Shown here: one piece after another, positions 33,355-45,530 of the stretch | Numbering within the stretch: position 1 is the first letter of the stretch | Layout of the letters: each line of letters starts with the position of its first letter | Assembly (NCBI GenBank): GCA_011037195.1 | Contig: JAAEAF010000191.1 | Coordinates: 124,001 to 188,000, forward strand | From: Triatoma infestans | Lineage: Eukaryota > Arthropoda > Insecta > Hemiptera > Reduviidae | DNA length: 64,000 nucleotides | Direction of reading: 5' to 3' | Translations under genes and position numbers: made by a program | The notes under the pieces: model-generated | Databases searched by the model: none | What the model was told of the DNA's origin: nothing | The model's input: the letters and a program-made list of their open reading frames with translations, nothing else

Positions 33355-34830
33355 GTCCGATCTGCCCCTTGAAGAAATGGACTTGCAGCACCTTCACCAT
33401 TGACCAGCATTGACACTGTCGTTGAAGTTTCCGACAAGGCTACTTGAAAATCAGATATTGTCCAAATTATATTGGGCTGACAGAAGTCAAAAGGCAGAAA
33501 TGCCAATGATGTGGGCTTAAAACAAAACTTTATTATACAAAAAAAAAAAAAATGAAAAATACAAATTAACAGTTTGTCAAAGTACAATAGGCATGGCAAA
33601 AGTCCATCTGCAGAGTTTCGTTCAAATATATTTAAAAGAATGAAATACTTAATTGGTATTTTTTTTAATATTTGGCTTGCTAAATTAAAACAAATAAACA
33701 TTGAACTTTTGGGCAAAACAAAAGAGAAAAAAATGAATAATTAAATAGAATACAAATGAAAAGAAAAAAAATAAATTTCACAATGCAATATGCAAACCTG
33801 AAATTTGGGGGAAAAAAGAAAAGAAATTAGGTATTCCAAATTTATAAATACGATGAAAATAAATACAATTATTATTCATATACAAAAGAAAAATTAGTCT
33901 GATATACTTAAGTGCCCCAGTGTAGTAGCAGTGTATGTGGAAAACATTTGTAAAAAAGCAGAGAGAGAGAGAGAGAAAGAATTAAAGCCAAAATTAGGAC
34001 TTCGTGAGTTACAAAATTCCCGGATATTTTCCAAGAAAATGTTGAAAGTGTTTCAGACGCCTCAAAATTACATAAATGGCAAATCTCTTTTAAATTAAAA
34101 TCAAAAAGAGTTTGTCCATCAGAAGTTTGTCGTGCATTGAAATCCTGAAGAGCATGATAGAGAGAAAAAATTTATTAAATTATTTAATAAACAGATATAA
34201 AATAATGCTTTGAAAGCTCTATTAGAAGCACTCTGTACAAATATTTGGAAAGTGGCAGTAATTGGACTATTAATAGTAAACTGGGATTCCATAAGTATTT
34301 TTTTTAAAATTGAATAAGTATTGTTATAGCGACGATAGTGACTGCCATTAAATTTTCTTTTTCCTTAAGCCTCTACAGCTAAAAAATTGAAGATATTATG
34401 TTTCTGTTTAGTTACCAGTTCAACTCTAACGGTGAAAAGACCATGAATATGTCTGTCTGTTAAACATTTAAAAAAATGTTATCTAAATATAAAGTTGTGT
34501 GATGGATGCAAGAAATATAAAAATATATTTAATTTGAAAAAAATCAAAATTAAGAAGAATATTGACATTCCTTGCAAAAGGACAACCCAGGTAGAAAAAG
34601 TCCAGTTACTGGGAGAGTTCATGAACCTTGATAGCATTGTCCTACCCCCTTCTTCTCACAGAGGAGGAATTGAACGAACAATTAGAAGACATTCCTTCAA
34701 GAATAGTTTTGTTGTAGACACCAAGGAGAACACATCAGGAGTTATAACATAAGAGTTTATGTTATAACATAAACGCCAGTTTAAGTTATAACATAAGAGT
34801 TTATTCCAATTAATTTCAGTATACTTATAA
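33355..34830. other. Unassigned AT-rich interval
   Basis: The interval contains (GA)n at 33960-33976 and an 85-residue frame at 34495-34752 (MCDGCKKYKNIFNLKKIKIK...) with no recognisable domain. It also has a triplicated GTTATAACATAAGAGTTTA-like motif at 34740-34802. The frames on both strands look like chance or extreme decay. Confidence 0.45.
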
Positions 34831-34834
34831 GCAT

Positions 34835-35035
34835 GTTATTGTGATATTTTAAAGTAACTTAATTTCACTTGGAGAATATACCTATTTTTAAAAAACAGTG
34901 TGATCTCTTGATTATTACTAATACTTTAATCTTAAACATATATAATTACAAGCCCTTTTACTAAACCGCCAGCCCACAAACCCACAAACCCATGAACCAG
35001 CACACAAGCACACAACATCACACCAAATACATTTC
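34835..35035 (-). mobile_element. LTR-A fragment (reverse)
   Basis: The fragment shares TTTCACTTGGAGAATATACC, AAACAGTGTGATCTCTTGAT, ACAAGCCCTTTTACTAAACC and ACATCACACCAAATACATTT with the 5' third of LTR-A as seen at 22150-22320. The rest of the LTR is absent or replaced. Confidence 0.6.
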
Positions 35036-35039
35036 AGTT

Positions 35040-35560
35040 GTAATAAAGACAAATTATTTTTAGTAGTAGTAATTAAGAAGATAATTATTATATTTATTGA
35101 CTTTTCAAATTATTGCCCTATTCAAAGAAGTAAACACTGATGGAATTTAATTTACTTGGTTTTACTTTTACAGCTAAGGTGAGTATAATAAAACTAAGCC
35201 AATTTTAAGGACATTAAAGTACATAGTACTTGTTTCTTCCTATGGTCATTATATGGCCGAAAAGCGTTTTCTTACTAAGTGGATTGAGAGATTCCACTTC
35301 TAAACTGTACATAGAATGGGTTGTGGAAATCAACGGGGTTGTGAAGTATACTCGGCAATGTGTGTAAGAGTTAACGTTTCCCTTCCTTGCCTGGAGTGAA
35401 CGCAATTGTATTGTGGCCCACTTCCTACTAAGTACCTACCATCAACATTTTACCCTTAAAACAAACATCTGGATTATTGTTTTAATCCAATCGTTACTGT
35501 TTAATAAAGCTGTTTTCTTAATTACTTACTTTTCTCTGTTAGTTTAATTCGCCGGATTTT
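35040..35560. other. Unassigned interval
   Basis: No repeat or coding family was recognised. Confidence 0.5.
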
Positions 35561-35565
35561 TTTTT

Positions 35566-35688
35566 TTACTTCCTTTTACTCCTAGTAAGAGGAAGTATTG
35601 TAATCGTATCAAATTTTCGATATCGAGTTTTCACCGGAAATATCCGTTTTGAGGTTCCCTAAGTCCAAAAAAATAGTTTTTAGCAAAT

Positions 35689-35726
<38 letters not shown>

Positions 35727-36585
35727 AACAGCATACCTCAAAAATGAAAAACCGTAGAAAGTTGGAACTTGATATTCCGTTTACGTATCACCATGGCATC
35801 TGACAGTGGGTCATCTGTCAAAATTCCTCAACCGGAAGTACCGCTTTACTTGTTGTTTTTTTGACTTTTTTGCGATTTTCTCAAAAAGTAGCTCCGACGA
35901 TTTTCTTTAAACTTCGTATATCAACTACACATACAAAGAGCTACAACTTTTATTTGAAACCTTTCTCTGGGAAAATTTCTTTAAGGGCAGTTATGGAGGC
36001 GGGGTGGGGTTAGGTTTTCATCTAAACTGCTATTTCAGTTTATTAGACAATACATCATCTAAATAATGTTAATTAGAATTAAATATATTGTTGAAATTCC
36101 GAATTTGATAAAATTCGGATGACCGGAAGTTTGATAACTTTACCACTTTACTAAAATGATTTTTCCACTTTTTCGCGATTTTCTTAAAAATAGCTCCGAC
36201 GATTTTCTTTAAACTTGGTATATCAACTACACATACAAGAAGCTACAACTTTTATTTAAAACATTTCTCTAGGAAAATTCATTTAATGGCACTTTTACGG
36301 GAGGGGTGGGGTTAGTTATGTTTTTCTCTAAAGTGCTATCATAGTTGATTGATTATATAATTCTATCATCCAAACAAAATCAATTAGAAATAAATAGATG
36401 GCCAAAATTCTGAGTTTCAAGAAAATAAGTTAACCGGCAGTGCGCTTTTACTGAACGGTTTTTTCAGTTTTCGTAGTATTTGAATTAATTTGGTATACAA
36501 ACTATAAAATTTGTCAATTATAATTTTGAGAACTGGAGTAAGAGAAAGTTGTATGAATGTTTCACACCAGATTTTTTATTTCCAA
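35566..36585 (+). mobile_element. Repeat family A, copy with both ends
   Basis: Head CTTTTACTCCTAGTAAGAGG, GATATCGAGTTTTCACCGGA and a (TA)n run at 35693-35722. Three internal units begin CAACCGGAAGTACCGCTTTA (35831), GACCGGAAGTTTGATAACTT (36121) and AACCGGCAGTGCGCTTTTAC (36433). The end is GAACTGGAGTAAGAGAAAGT followed by TTTCACACCAGATTTTTT. This is one of the best templates for a family consensus. Confidence 0.85.
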
Positions 36586-36589
36586 ATGA

Positions 36590-37150
36590 ATCTATTAATT
36601 TTAAAGGTCCCTGAATCATATCTTTTAAAAGTCCCTTCATTCCATTGATTAAATAAAATAAATATTACACTTACTGCTGCTATTTGAGGAGTGTTGTGAA
36701 CGGGCCAAATTTTCAAAATAGAGGTCCACTGGAAATAGAAGTTTGAGGTCCTCTAGTTATGAATAAAATTATTTTAAGCGATTGGTTCTGTATGTGTGTA
36801 TGTGTTTTTGTGTTTGAACGAACAGAAATTTTAAAAGGGAAAAATCATTTATAGGAAGCTTAAACTTCATTTTACGTTCAGTTACTCCGTATCACCGTTT
36901 TGATTAAAATCTATCAACCGAAATTGCAATTTATTGATTGATTTTTTGCAGAACAGATTCTAATCCATTTAAGATAATCTTAATTTCCACACGATCTAAG
37001 CAATCTCTCATAATGTTGATAAATGTTTCTTTCTATGTCTTACAAAATCTATGGAAGGGATATCATGAATGGCGTCTTCTTAAACCATAATGCCAGTAAG
37101 GGATCCAATCAGATGTCTGAGAAAAGTCCATGAACAATATAGCCATAACC
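36590..37150. other. Diverged family A-like and unassigned sequence
   Basis: 36700-36960 resembles a strongly diverged family A head plus first unit (GAGGTCCTCTAGTT, ATCAACCGAAATTGCAATTT). The rest is unassigned. Confidence 0.4.
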
Positions 37151-37154
37151 AAGT

Positions 37155-37360
37155 CTGGACAAGCATCTTACTGCTGTGAAGCAGTCTATACCCGGAATTT
37201 TGACAGATATATGCCCAAAGACACGTCAACAACAGACGCGGGGGGATAATGATGGGTAGAGAGAGAGAGAGGCGCCAAATTTGGCTAAACTATCTACCTC
37301 CTCATTCCCCAAGATACCTTTATGACTTGGTACTCACTCTCAGTATATTCATACATGAAA
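37155..37360 (-). pseudogene. LINE RNase H fragment
   Basis: The minus-strand frame at 37275-37337 reads VPSHKGILGNEEVDSLAKFG. This matches the VP.H.GI.GNE..D.LAK signature of the RNase H domain in I-type LINEs, with the catalytic-site aspartate present. A stop precedes it where W should be. Downstream sequence is no longer clearly in frame. Confidence 0.6.
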
Positions 37361-37499
37361 AAAACCTCTTTCAGCCTTCTAGAACATTCTAGTACCAGCT
37401 AGGTGGTGAAGATACAACAACTAAGCATCTACTCTCATCGCTAATTTCATTTTCATAATTATTTGGAAAATTGAAAAACAAAAAGATACGTTTATTAGG

Positions 37500-38330
37500 T
37501 ACTTTCTCTTACTGCTGGAAAGAGAAATTATTACAATTGATTTTTTACCAGAAATATATATATTATAAAAAAATATCCCAAAACAGAAAACTATTAGAAG
37601 CTTGAACTGGGTATTCCACTACCGCATGTAGTAACCATAAAGTTTTGGTCAAAATTCATCAACCGAAAGTACGATTTTACAGAATGATTTTTTCTTCATT
37701 TGTTTAGCGATGTAGGGGTTTTAGTGAGCCAGTGAACCCCCACCACTCATCCACTCTAGCGGAGAGAAACAACCCCTCTCGCACAGAGAGGAGAGGCTCG
37801 GCCAATGTATATATATATGAGAGAGAGCACAGTCAAGGAATTCTGTTCAATTCAGTCTTACACATCAGATATCATTCTGTTGATTCACACTCCGTACATA
37901 TCATTTTAGCCACGTCAGTCTGTCAGTTGAGTTCAGTTCTAAATTCTAAAGTGTAAAGTCCCTGGCAGTCAGTTATATATATATACACATATCAATTATA
38001 TATCTTAAAACCATCTTAAGGTGTTTATTCTATCATCATCAACAACCAACATCTCCTCATAACACCCTTACAAGCGATTTTCTCGAAAATGGTTTCAACG
38101 ACTTTATTTTTTTTTAAGCTTCCTATGTTATCTACATTTATAAATCATAATACTTTCATTTTGAAACATTTTCCATTGAAACTTGTTTTTTTGGTGGGGC
38201 AAAATTAAATTTAAAGCCACCTCTAAAGTACTATTTCAGTAAAATGTATGTTTGTATCACACACATAACATTTCTACACTGAAGTATTACTAGAATTTCG
38301 ATTAACCATATATGCGACTTTAAACAATAG
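37500..38330 (+). mobile_element. Repeat family A, diverged copy split by LTR-C
   Basis: Head CTTTCTCTTACTGCTGG, diverged middle ATTCATCAACCGAAAGTACG, then the LTR-C insertion at 37711-38072. The family resumes with GCGATTTTCTCGAAAATGGT. Confidence 0.6.
37711..38072 (+). mobile_element. Solo LTR-C with 5-bp TSD
   Basis: It begins TGTAGGGGTTTT and ends AACACCCTTACA. The ends are imperfect inverted repeats (TGTAGGG/CCCTTACA). It is flanked by AGCGA at 37706-37710 and 38073-38077, with the host family A sequence continuous across it. It has a TATA-like GTATATATATATG at about 37807 and shares TAAAGTCC.GGCAGT with LTR-B, so the two are likely related. A 5-bp TSD suits Copia or BEL more than Gypsy. 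Confidence 0.88.
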
Positions 38331-38334
38331 GTTT

Positions 38335-39375
38335 TTTTTTTCTTTCTCGTACTCCTAGAGGAAGTTTGTAATCGTGTAAAATTTTCGATATCGAGTTTTT
38401 ACAGGAAATATCCGTTTTGAGGTCACCTGAGTCCAGAAAATTGATTTATAGAAAAATGGTCTGTGTGTGTATGTATGCGAACAGCATAGCTCAAAAATGA
38501 AAAGTTCCACACTTACCCGTGGAAAGTTCAAACTTGATATTCCGTTTTGTTATCACCATAGTAGATCCTACAGTAGGTTATCTGTCAAAATTCCTCAACC
38601 GGAAGTACCACTTACTAGTTAATTTTTCTACTTTTTTTGCGATTTTTCTCGAAAATGGTTCCGACGATTTTCTTCAAATTTCGTATATCAACTAAACATA
38701 CAAAGTGCTACAACTTTTAATTTAAAACATTTCTATGGGAAAAATTCATTTAAGGACACTTTTGGGGGAGGGGTGGGGTTATGATTTTCCTCTAAAGTGC
38801 TAATTCAGTTTATTATACAATTCTGTCATTTAAATAATATTAATTAGAATTAAATATGTTGTTGAAATTCCGAGTTTGAAAAAAAAAAAACGAATGACCG
38901 GAAGTGTGTTTACTTTACCACTTTACTAAATGATTTTTTTTTTTTTTCACTTTTTCTCGATTTTCTCAAAAATGGCTCGGATGATTTTCTTGAAACTTCT
39001 TATATAAACTAAGCATACAAAGATCTACAACTTTTATTTAAAACATTTCTATGAAAAATTCATTCAAGGGCACTTTTAGAGGAGTTATGTTTGGGTTATG
39101 TTTTATTCTTAAGTGCTATCATAGTTGATTATACTCGTACTATTCTACCATCCAAACAAAATTAATTAAAAATAGATAGATAGCCCAAAATTCCGAGTTT
39201 CAAGAAAATTAGTAAACTGGAAGTGCGCTTTAACAGGAACAGGTTTTTTTTTTCAATTTTCGACGAATTTAATTTAAATTTTTGTTAGACTAACTATAAA
39301 GTGTGTCAATTACAATTTTGAGAATTGGAGTAAGAGAAAGTTGTTGGAGTGTTTCACAACAGATTTTTTTTGGAT
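38335..39375 (+). mobile_element. Repeat family A, complete copy
   Basis: Head CTTTCTCGTACTCCTAGAGG, CGATATCGAGTTTTTACAGG and CAGCATAGCTCAAAAATGAA. Units begin CAACCGGAAGTACCACTTAC (38596), GACCGGAAGTGTGTTTACTT (38897) and a third with AACTGGAAGTGCGCTTTAAC. The end is AATTGGAGTAAGAGAAAGTT followed by TTTCACAACAGATTTTTTTT. A degenerate extra unit runs to a second TTTCACACCGGATTTTTTTA at about 39762-39781. Confidence 0.85.
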
Positions 39376-39848
39376 TTTTATGGAAAAATGACTATAAGGA
39401 TTTCCTGTAAATTTGGAATACTAACTGCACAGATATATAAACCTATCACTTTTATTTGAAAAAATTTTACCCCTTTAAACATTGATTTGCCAGAAATAAT
39501 GTTTTGTATATAGTTGTCCAAAAATTTGTGCCATTAAATTCCAAATATTATATGGGGTTGTATGACTGTTATTAGCGTTCTTTTCTGGATGGCAATATAA
39601 TACTTCTAATACGTACTTGGATAGATATTTGTCTCCTCACTGCCTATATATTTATTTAGGACTAATGAGTAAAATTAGTAGTTTTAAGAAAATCAATTCC
39701 ATATATAATTCTGGTAAACAGCAAATAAGAGATGATAGTGAAACAAATCATGATCTGATGTTTCACACCGGATTTTTTTATTTTTTTTTATATATAATAT
39801 GGAAGTTAACGATTCTCACTTCAATTATGCAATCCTTTATGTACTTAT

Positions 39849-40512
39849 TACGTACTATCATTATTATTATTGAAACTGGGTGCCTATTGGCTTGGGACCT
39901 AAGCCTTTATTTAAGGCTTTAATCCCCCCCCGTTTACCACCAATTCATCTCCCTAATTAATCTCCCCCGGTAGTCTACCTTCAACTCCAACTCACCCAGG
40001 CAATTGCGCAAGAGTGGTGACCTCCCAAATACAAGAAAGCTAGTACCAGCGAAACGGAGACACTGACATAAGTAGCGATTACACCATTTCCCTAACACCC
40101 TAGACGTCCTCCCTATATTATGCAAATGACTAGACACCCATGTGTGCCCAGTCACTACACCCACCAAGGTCCTAAGTCTTGTCCTACTAACGGACAGGTG
40201 GTAATCTGAAACCCCTTGCTTGGTTCCTTTGATGAATTTTTTAGCCCGGAGGCACCCCTGCGTGTTCTCCCAGCATTTCTCTAAAAACCCTCGTCTCCCA
40301 AAGTCTGATCTGTCTATCACAAAACCTCTTAGTGATGGCAAGAGCTGGGTTAGGACCGCAAAAAAGGTAAAGAGAGTCCCTCCCTAGCCAGCCGATCCGC
40401 CCTCTCATTGCCCTCTATTCCCACATGTCCGGGTACCCAATAGAGCTGCACCTTTCCCTTTCGAGATAAAGCGTTAAGCCTTATCCTACATTCTCCCACC
40501 AATTTCAAACTC
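39849..40512 (-). mobile_element. I-like LINE, 5'-truncated, 12-bp TSD
   Basis: On the minus strand, 40510-40340 encodes the RNase H end (YWVPGHVGIEGNERADRLAR) up to a stop after LPFLRS. Then 40341-39934 is a 135-residue open frame: GFLEKCWENTQGCLRAKKFI, a RTRLRTLVGVVTGHTW segment, and a degenerate CKWC/C zinc region. The 3' tail is ATT-rich (about 39860-39876). TTTATGTACTTA flanks the insert at 39837-39848 and 40513-40524. A related RNase H lies at 60018. It is dead. Confidence 0.82.
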
Positions 40513-40554
40513 TTTATGTACTTAAAACAATTTCGAACTCTTTATGTACTTAAA

Positions 40555-41485
40555 AAACAAATCTGGTGTGAAACACTCACAAAACTTTCTCTTACTCCAG
40601 TTCTCAAAATTGTAATTGACAAATTTTATAGTTTGTGTACCAAATTTGATGAAATTCGTTAGAGTTCATCGAAAACTGAAAAAAAATGTTCAGTAAAAGC
40701 GCATTTCCGGTTTACTAATCTACCTGAAACTCGGAAGTTTGGCCATCTATTTACTTCCAATTCATTTTGTTTGGAGGTAGAATTGTATAACCAATTAAGA
40801 TAGCACTATAGAGAAATAACATCACCCCTCCGCTAAAAGTGCCCTTAAATGAATTTTCCCAGAAAAATGTTTTAAATAAAAGTTTTAGCTCTTTATATGT
40901 GTAGTTCACATTCCTAGTTTAAAGAAAATCATTCGAGCCGATTTCGAGAAAATACCAGAAAACTGACAAAATACATTTCAGTAAAAACGCACTTCCGGTC
41001 ATCCGATTTTTTCGAACTCGAATTTCAACAACACGTTTAATTCTAATTAATATTATTTAAATGACAGACTTGTATAGTAAACAGAAATAGCACTTTAGAG
41101 GACAACCTGCCCACCCCCTCCCCTAAAAGTACCCTTAATGCATTTTTCCGGAGAAATGTTATAAATAAAAGTTGTTGATCTTTGTAGGTGAAGTTTAAAC
41201 AAAATCTTTGGAGCCTTTTTCGAGAAAATTGCAAAAAACTTAGAAAACTATTCAGTAAAGTGGTACTTCCGGTAGAGGATGACCGCTGACCTACTGTCGG
41301 ATCCCATGGTGGTACATAAACGGAATATCATGTTTCAACTTTCTACGGTTTTTCGTTTTTGAGCTATGCTGTTCACATGCACACACATAGAGGTGAGCTC
41401 AAAACGGATATTTCCGGTGAAAACTGGATATCGAAAATTTGGCACGATTACAATACTTCTTCTTATTAGTAGGAGTAAGACAAAG
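40555..41485 (-). mobile_element. Repeat family A, complete copy (reverse)
   Basis: Terminal block AAATCTGGTGTGAAACACTC and CTTTCTCTTACTCCAG at the left, then three units (GCATTTCCGGTTTACTAATC, GCACTTCCGGTCATCCGATT, GGTACTTCCGGTAGAGGATG). Head block at the right: ACGGATATTTCCGGTGAAAA, then a TACTTCTTCTTATTAGTAGG end. Confidence 0.84.
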
Positions 41486-41489
41486 TAAA

Positions 41490-42590
41490 AATAAAAATTT
41501 TCAAAAACTTTACAAGTCTCTCCACAGTATATTATAAAAATTTCAATATTAAAAAACAGGTCGTCAGTTATAATCTGTTTTAATATTAATATTCCTCGCT
41601 GTTATTAAAGGTTTTTAAAAAAAGAAATTCTTTCAACCATATCTTTAAAAAAAAAAGTTACAAGACTAGTATTAATGGAAACCATTAAGGCTTATTAGTA
41701 AAAGCTAGGAAGTCATTAACTTTTCTTGGTATATATTATTTTTTCCGCAGAATTCTATTATATAAAATTGTTGCCAGCTACATCTTTCTTAAAAGATAAT
41801 AAACCTTAAATAAAAATGTTTATTAAATAAGTATCTTATTATTCTTATTATACTTAAAGGGTGGATAAATTAATATATTTTTAACAATTAAAATTCTTGA
41901 AGTGAATATATTTAAGTTTGGTGAAGAATTTCAGTAGAATAATGACCTCCTATCCCCCCTCTTTTTTCAAAGTATATGTTTATTACCCTTTCAGAAATTC
42001 ATTATAAAGAAAGTTTAAGGAAAACATAAAAATAAATATCTTCTTACTTGCGAGAAGTTTAATTATTTTTTGTTATTTTGCCATAATCCAAACTCCTCCC
42101 TTATTAAGGAACTCTATATTGTTTTTCTTGCTTGCTACCCATTACAGTATCAAGTATAGCTATACTCATTTAATTGAAACAGTTATTAACGTAATACTAA
42201 TATTATTGTACCATGTAAAAAAAATAAAATAAAACATTTAGGCTATACTAACTTCATAAATGTATACCTTAAAGATTATTGCTTGTGTAATAGTCGTTAA
42301 AAAGTGGCTTTATAAAGTAATTTTCACTAAAGTTTATGATTACAATCGCCTACTTCTTGATGTTTTATATACGAGTATAAGTGAAAATAATGCGATCGTA
42401 ATCAAATTTGCAAAACTGAATTTTTACCGGAAACAGATGCTTTTAAAATGCTCTTAACATTTCGAGAACCAAACCCACAAAGCATACTTAGTAAAAATAC
42501 CAACCTGTGCATATGAATTCAAACGGATCCATTTTAGAATTCTTAAGTGATATTTTAGTATTAAAAGGGGCAAATTATTTCCCTTTTTCT
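41490..42590. other. AT-rich interval, diverged family A hints
   Basis: 42370-42600 loosely resembles a family A head (TACGAGTATAAGTG, TTTACCGGAAACAG). The remainder is AT-rich and unassigned. Confidence 0.45.
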
Positions 42591-42599
42591 TTATATTTT

Positions 42600-42887
42600 T
42601 GGGATTCGGAAACTTAGGGGTGCTGGCGTGACTCCCAACCGCCTACCTAGAGGAACCAGGAGATTTTAATTTTGGGGTTACCTTCCCCTGTAGGCTGCTG
42701 CCACTATGGCTGAGAGCTCCAACTACATCCTTGGATGCCATTTCCTGATTCCGAATCGTTATACCGCTATGATTCGATACCGTCTCATTCTCCAACTTAA
42801 GTGTGCCTTCCTGAGAAAACTACGTTAACATGGAGACCCCCCCTTAATCTCATTGGTACTAAAATCTTTCTATCTATCTATCCCTGA
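42600..42887 (+). mobile_element. LINE-like 3' end with CTAT tail
   Basis: GC-richer than its surroundings, ending AAAATCTTTCTATCTATCTATC. The LINE fragment at 60005-60490 ends with the same kind of TCTA tail (TTATCTATCTATCTAG). No protein motif is visible, so assignment rests on tail and composition. Confidence 0.4.
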
Positions 42888-42917
42888 GGAATACAGACCA
42901 AAATTGATCAGGCCTCA

Positions 42918-43261
42918 TGTAATAGGATCCTAAGAGAGGCATCTAAAGCAGAGAGAGAGACACACACAAAAATTGATAGTCTCACTCACTAGTTTAGGAC
43001 AGTCTAGAGTGGGAGAATCTGTTTAAATACAGCTGTGTTAGCCATACAGGAGACAGTCTTCCAACAGTCTTGCTACAGTTCATACAGCAGTTACAACGCG
43101 TCAACAACCCTTTCTCTTTACTCACTCTAAATCTCTCACTACCATTTTATATATTCGTGTAAAATCCAGGCAGTTTGTGTTATTTTCCTTATTGTACAGT
43201 GTTCAGCATTATTTCCAGTTTATTCATAAACCCAATTTCTCTTTTTCTCATACCCATTATA
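42918..43261 (+). mobile_element. LTR-B, 5' copy of a possible LTR pair
   Basis: It opens TGTAATAGGATCC and has CTAGTTTAGGACAGTCTAGAG, TAAAATCCAGGCAGTTTGTG and an end CATACCCATTATA. Preceded by CCTCA (42913-42917). The same five bases follow the second copy (44221-44225). Solo copies of the family exist at 61614 and elsewhere. Confidence 0.72.
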
Positions 43262-43850
43262 GAGCCGTTTTTTAGTATATGTCCCGCCGAAGCGAACACA
43301 AATCATTGTGGTCTCTCTTTAACCCAACTTCGTTGGTTATTTAAATTAAGGTGTGAGCTGCTCTATTTAAATTACTGTCCTTTCGTAGAAAGAGATGTGG
43401 ATCTCTGTCCTCTATGTAACTCTCGGTCCAAAGAAGAAGTGTTTCACTTCATTGCGGAATGTACTATTCTTCTAGAACTTAGATTACTTTATTTTGGCTG
43501 TAAGAAGTTATCCAGAACTCATTTAATATCCCTCCTAAATTCATCTTCTTGCCAATCACTTCTTAATTATGCACGACACGCCTGGCAGTATCGTTATCAA
43601 CTTCTACAATATTTCAATTTCTAATTTTTCTAATTTTCTTATATTTAGTTATTTTATCTATTTATTTTTCTACTTTTTTGTTTTTGTTTTTTATTTTCCT
43701 TTTTTTTTTACTGTTCAGATTTCACAGTAATTGATTAAACATCAACCTCCGGGAGTCGGATAACTTATGCATGCCGTATATACTTGTTTTTTTTATTTCT
43801 TTTGTATATAAGAGTAATTGTTTAATAAAGTATATTATTATTATTAGAGC
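43262..43850 (+). pseudogene. LINE C-terminal region with zinc knuckle, inserted between two LTR-B copies
   Basis: The in-frame segment contains LSLTQLRWLFKLRCELLYLN, then LCPLCNSRSKEEVFHFIAEC, a CxxC...H....C knuckle at the C-terminus of LINE polyproteins. It ends QLLQYFNF and a stop at about 43622. The 3' region ends ATTGTTTAATAAAGTATATT and a TTA-repeat tail (about 43840). AGAGCC.TTTTTT sequence flanks it on both sides (43261 and 43847), which may be its TSD. The clade (Jockey or CR1-like) is uncertain. Confidence 0.65.
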
Positions 43851-43981
43851 CTTTTTTGAGGAAATCTCAAAAAACCTGAAAAACCCAGTTAGTAAATTGG
43901 TATTGAATTTGGTATTGTCAGGTCGCCTAAAGTGATAAATGTAAAATATGTTTACTAGCTCTAAGAAGTAATAAATTAAGC

Positions 43982-44220
43982 TGTAATAATCTGTTTAAAT
44001 ACAGCTGTGTTAGCCATACAGGAAACAGTCTTTCAACAGTTATACAGCAGTTACAACGCGTCAACAACCCTTTCTCTTTACTCACTCAATCTCTCACTAC
44101 CATTTTGTATATTCGTGTAAAATCCAGGCAGTTTGTGTTATTTTCCTTATTATACAGTGTTCAGCATTACAGCTTATTTATCTCATAAACCCAATTTCTC
44201 TCATTCTCATACCCATTATA
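43982..44220 (+). mobile_element. LTR-B, 3' copy (internally deleted)
   Basis: It reads TGTAATA then jumps to ATCTGTTTAAATACAGCTGT, lacking about 100 bp present in the upstream copy. It continues ACAACGCGTCAACAACCCTT to ACCCATTATA and is followed by CCTCA. It matches 42918-43261 closely over the shared parts. Confidence 0.72.
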
Positions 44221-44284
44221 CCTCATTTACAATCGAAAGCCAGGTGTTTCCATCTTCTCACACCCATCTAAGAGAGGTCCTGTT

Positions 44285-44600
44285 TGAGGTCGTCGTCTAG
44301 CCATATCTTATTTGCTCTGCCTCTTACATTATTTGCCCCTGGCTTTCCATAGAGAAGTCTTATGGGCACTATGTCCTCTTTCTATTCCCTCCAAATTGCC
44401 AAAAGCCATTTCAGCCAAGCTTGTCCAACACTGGTCACTATATCTGGCTGTTTGTTCTCTATTCTTTCAAGAACGCCAATATTCATTTTCTATGTTCGGT
44501 CCAGACATACTTCTTAAAACTTTCCTTACCCATATATCTCTAGAACGTTCTTACTTCCCTTTTGTGAGAACCAAAGTCGTATAATATAACCACGGTCTTA
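44285..44600 (-). pseudogene. RTE-like LINE C-terminal fragment
   Basis: The minus-strand translation in shifted frames includes REVRTF and FKKYVWTEHRK, then GQAWLKWL and finally GANNVRGRANKIWLDDDLKQ. The last piece corresponds to the RGRP..RW.DD end of RTE-like LINEs. Several stops interrupt it. Confidence 0.5.
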
Positions 44601-44604
44601 TACA

Positions 44605-45465
44605 AAATTATCTTGGCACCCCCCCGATAATAGATTGAATCGCAGAGTTTCGATAGGGCGAACAGGTATCTATTACCTGCTCCTTCTCTTAAGTCGTAAA
44701 ATTTGGCACAATCACATACTTCTTCTTATAGCAGCAAGCAGCAGAAAAAGATAAATATGAGTAATACATAGCAGATGTTGAGATTCGAGCTAACATCTAT
44801 CGTCCCAACACAGAAAGTTGGTCGTAAAGCTTCACCCAAAAAAAAAGTTGTATTTGTTTTTACTTTTATTCATTAAGAAAACCTTATTGGGAATAATTTA
44901 AAGGATTAAAGTGAAATGAATAAGATTTGTTGCAAGATTATTAAGCCTGAAAACAAGATAAATTAGAATTACTTAATAAAATGAAATAAAAATAGATACT
45001 ATGAAAATAGATAAAATTAGATAAAAATAATCTATGAAACAAATCATACAATGTCCTGTCAAATTTCAGTTTTTCACACAAAAAAGAATCCTCCATCTCT
45101 ATTTTATACTTAACCCCAACTGGTTCTTTCAGATCTTTTTCTAAAATGTTCTAATCATACTTAGTCCCATAAATCCGATCTAAGCAATCTGTTTATATGG
45201 TTGAATCCTTTTGCAATAGCCTGAATCCTTATCCTGGAAGAAAGGCAAAATTTTTTGCTTAAATCATTAGTTTTTTTTTTTCTTTCTTAGGAAGGAGTAA
45301 AAGGACGAATGAGAGAGGCAATTTAGATATTCTATTATTAGAATAATGCTTTTTGTGGGTTTTAACAAAATATTTCTTAATGAATTAACGCTTTATATTT
45401 TATAATGTTGATTAACTATTAGTACGATTTTTGTTTGAAGATTTTTTGTCATTATTTTACAGTGC
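44605..45465. other. AT-rich interval, no gene
   Basis: A family A-like head remnant lies at 44695-44735 (AAATTTGGCACAATCACATACTTCTTC). The rest has no recognisable feature. Confidence 0.5.
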
Positions 45466-45530
45466 TGCTACCTATTGATAAAACTTTGATAATGGAAATT
45501 TATAGGATTTGTCCATTTGCTGCGCCATGT

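Noticed and set aside
34495..34752. 85-residue frame starting MCDGCKKYKN
   Set aside because: No domain, low-complexity lysine-rich start, and no supporting context.
39617..39922. 101-residue plus-strand frame rich in Ile/Leu
   Set aside because: It spans the end of a family A copy and the TSD of the I-like LINE at 39849, so it cannot be one gene.
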